Assembly: GCA_017744915.1 (NCBI GenBank)
Contig: JAGIAH010000008.1
Coordinates: 124,001 to 188,000 of the forward strand
Direction of reading: 5' to 3'
Length of the DNA stretch: 64,000 nucleotides
DNA from: Agrobacterium tumefaciens
GTDB taxonomy: Bacteria > Pseudomonadota > Alphaproteobacteria > Rhizobiales > Rhizobiaceae
Part shown: piece by piece, positions 62,103 to 64,000 of the stretch
Numbering within the stretch: the stretch's first letter is position 1
How the letters are laid out: the number at the start of each line of letters is the position of its first letter
Translations under genes and position numbers: made by a program
Notes under the pieces: model-generated
Told to the model about the DNA's origin: nothing
Seen by the model: only the letters and a program-made list of their open reading frames with translations
The model's database searches: none

Positions 62103-64000
62103 ATGGCGACAATCGTTTTTCAGGCGGCGGGCGCGGCACTCGGCGGCATTTTCGGCCCCGTTGGCGCCATCATCGGCCGGGCGGCCGGCGCACTGGCAGG
62201 AAATGCCGTCGACCGCGCACTGCTTTCGAACGGCCGGACGGTGTCCGGCGCCCGTCTTTCGACGGCGCGTATTCCCGGTGCGGATGAGGGGGCCGCGATC
62301 AACCGGCTTTATGGTACGGCGAGGATCGGCGGCACGCTCATCTGGGCGACTCGTTTCGAGGAAAACGTCGAGGTTGAGCGGCGTGGCGGCAAGGGCAATC
62401 GCGGCCCGAAGGTGGAGAGTTTCCGTTATTTCGCCAATCTCGCGGTGGGCCTGTGCGAAGGCGAGGCGGCCATGGTGCGGCGCGTCTGGGCCGACGGGCG
62501 CGAAATCGACCTCACCGGCGTAGAGATGCGCTTTTACCCCGGCAGCGAAACGCAATTGCCCGATCCGCTGATCGAGGCGAAGCAGGGGACAGGCAACGCG
62601 CCGGCCTTTCGCGGACTTGCCTATGTGGTCTTCGAACGTCTGCCGCTCGAGAGCTATGGCAACCGCATTCCGCTAATGCAGTTCGAAGTGGTGCGACCGG
62701 TCGGAAAGCTCGAAGGTCAGATCCGCGCCATCACCGTCATTCCGGGCGCGACCGAACACGGTTATGCCACCACGCAGGTCAGCGAACGCACGGGTATCGG
62801 CCAGAGCCGCATCATGAACCGCAACAATCTGACCGCCGGGACCGACTGGCAGGCGGCGATCGACGAATTGCAGGCGCTTTGCCCCAATCTCAAAAGCGTG
62901 GCGCTGGTGGTGAGCTGGTTCGGCACGGATATGCGGGCGGGTGAATGCCGCATCCTGCCCGGTGTGGAAGTGGCGGACCGAGATGGGGAAACGACGCCAT
63001 GGTCCGTCGCCGGCCTTTCGCGCGGGGAGGCGCATCTGGTCAGCCACCATGGCGGCGGCCCCGCCTATGGTGGCACACCGGATGATGACAGCGTGTTGCA
63101 GGCCATTGCCGATCTCAAGGCCCGGGGCCTGCGGGTCTGCCTTTATCCTTTCGTGATGATGGATGTGCCCGCCGGCAACGGCCTGCCGGATCCCTATGGC
63201 GATGGCGAGCAGGCAGCCTATGGCTGGCGCGGCCGCATCACCTGTTTTCCCGCACCCGGCAGGGCCGGCTCCCCGGATCGCAGCGCTGCTGCACGGGCAC
63301 AGGTTTCAGCCTTCTGCAACCGCGAGGACGGTTACCGCCGCATGGTGCTGCATTATGCGGGGCTGGCGGCCAAGGCGGGCGGGGTGGATGCTTTCCTGAT
63401 CGGCTCGGAACTGCGCGGGCTCACCGCACTCCGCGGCCAGAATGATACCTTTCCTTTCGTCGAGGAGCTGGTACGGCTAGCGGGCGATGCGCGGGCCATC
63501 GTGGGGCCAGCGACGAAGCTCACCTATGCGGCGGATTGGAGCGAATATTTCGGCCATCAGCCGGCGGACGGCTCGGGCGACGTGTTTTTCCACCTCGATC
63601 CGCTCTGGGCGAGCCCTGATATCGACGCCATCGGCATCGACAATTACATGCCGCTTTCCGACTGGCGTGATGAGGATGCCACCAACGGCAATCCCGACGG
63701 CATGAGCGGCCCGGACGATGCCAGCGCCTTCAGCTACGCCATCACGACCGGCGAGGGTTTCGACTGGTATTATGCAAGCGACGCCGACCGCGCGGCGCGG
63801 CGGCGCACGCCTATAACGGACGGGCTGACGGGCAAGCCATGGATGTTCCGTTACAAGGACCTTCGCAACTGGTGGGGAAACCTTCACTATGACCGGGTGC
63901 GCGGCGCGGAGAAACCCGCGCCGACCGCATGGGTGCCGGGCGCAAAACCCATCTGGTTTACCGAACTCGGCTGCCCGGCGGTGGACAAGAGTGCGACGCG
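62103..64000 (+). CDS. GTA baseplate multidomain protein (gp15/megatron), 5' part
   Basis: The frame is open from the ATG at 62103 to the end of the window (632 residues visible; family members have about 1300). The N-terminus 'MATIVFQAAGAALGGIFGPV' with 'GRAAGALAGNAVDRALLS' is typical, followed by 'NRLYGTARIGGTLIWATRFEE'. A TIM-barrel glycoside-hydrolase-like domain starts near residue 340 ('LKARGLRVCLYPFVMMDVPAGNGLPDPYG', 'FLIGSELRGLTALRG', 'WSEYFGHQPADGSGDVFFHLDPLWASPDIDAIGIDNYMPLSDW'). It is RcGTA gp15, the host-contact tail tip. Confidence 0.93.
   Translation, partial: MATIVFQAAGAALGGIFGPVGAIIGRAAGALAGNAVDRALLSNGRTVSGARLSTARIPGADEGAAINRLYGTARIGGTLIWATRFEENVEVERRGGKGNRGPKVESFRYFANLAVGLCEGEAAMVRRVWADGREIDLTGVEMRFYPGSETQLPDPLIEAKQGTGNAPAFRGLAYVVFERLPLESYGNRIPLMQFEVVRPVGKLEGQIRAITVIPGATEHGYATTQVSERTGIGQSRIMNRNNLTAGTDWQAAIDELQALCPNLKSVALVVSWFGTDMRAGECRILPGVEVADRDGETTPWSVAGLSRGEAHLVSHHGGGPAYGGTPDDDSVLQAIADLKARGLRVCLYPFVMMDVPAGNGLPDPYGDGEQAAYGWRGRITCFPAPGRAGSPDRSAAARAQVSAFCNREDGYRRMVLHYAGLAAKAGGVDAFLIGSELRGLTALRGQNDTFPFVEELVRLAGDARAIVGPATKLTYAADWSEYFGHQPADGSGDVFFHLDPLWASPDIDAIGIDNYMPLSDWRDEDATNGNPDGMSGPDDASAFSYAITTGEGFDWYYASDADRAARRRTPITDGLTGKPWMFRYKDLRNWWGNLHYDRVRGAEKPAPTAWVPGAKPIWFTELGCPAVDKSAT

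Noticed and set aside
47679..64000. An active prophage
   Set aside because: No integrase, repressor, replication genes or attachment-site pair were seen, and gene order follows RcGTA rather than a temperate phage.

Overview
The window is high-GC alphaproteobacterial chromosome, almost certainly Agrobacterium (A. tumefaciens biovar 1). The strongest evidence is a 142-residue Ros zinc-finger regulator with the Cys79/Cys82/His92/His97 layout of Agrobacterium Ros. Supporting evidence is a DivJ-type cell-cycle kinase a few genes downstream, a complete seven-gene Mrp/Pha cation-proton antiporter operon, and several families of rhizobial palindromic intergenic repeats. No rRNA, complete tRNA, insertion sequence or CRISPR array was seen.

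Layout. Positions 1-8.7 kb hold housekeeping and stress genes: the end of a dapA-like gene, a deacetylase-like exported protein, ada, an AI-2E-type permease, a glyoxalase-fold dioxygenase, uspA behind an FNR/FixK-type box, a DksA/TraR-like protein, a hemolysin III-type membrane protein, an acetyltransferase, a LysE exporter and msrB. Positions 8.9-14.9 kb are mrpABCDEFG. Positions 15.3-26.7 kb hold ros, a free-standing DnaA domain IV-like protein coupled to a DUF6456 protein, sufE, divJ coupled to a peptidoglycan-binding protein, several DUF genes, and the argO/argP exporter-regulator pair. Positions 27-31.5 kb hold a class A penicillin-binding protein, a YcgN-like protein, a class D beta-lactamase and a methyltransferase.

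Positions 31.6-37.5 kb form a stress and accessory block. It has a CueR-controlled copA-cueR-copZ copper module, a parDE toxin-antitoxin pair with a large dyad operator, and an MFS exporter whose promoter carries a SoxR box. Positions 37.3-47.4 kb hold a GH32 glycosidase, an HWE histidine kinase, selO, a small exported protein, a saccharopine dehydrogenase-like gene with a divergent Lrp regulator, an HxlR regulator with a divergent NmrA-type reductase, and a membrane alpha/beta hydrolase.

Positions 47.7-64 kb (running off the end) are a nearly collinear RcGTA-type gene transfer agent cluster: terS, terL, portal, prohead protease, capsid, connector, head closure, tail terminator, major tail protein, two tail chaperones, a very short tape measure, and the gp12-gp15 tail-tip proteins. 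It is interrupted by genes not usual in GTA clusters: a GH19-like lysozyme, a Dabb protein, an antisense 35-codon gene, an antisense MFS transporter, and a frameshifted DUF4160 + DUF2442 pair. Palindromic repeats sit in the gaps. There is no integrase or replication gene, which suits a domesticated particle rather than an active prophage.

Most notable oddities: a perfect tRNA 3'-end-like sequence (T-arm, acceptor strand and CCA) embedded antisense and in frame inside copA; the SoxR-box MFS gene without a nearby soxR; three roughly 170-bp repeats with about 50-bp inverted arms; and three small or broken genes read directly from the sequence.
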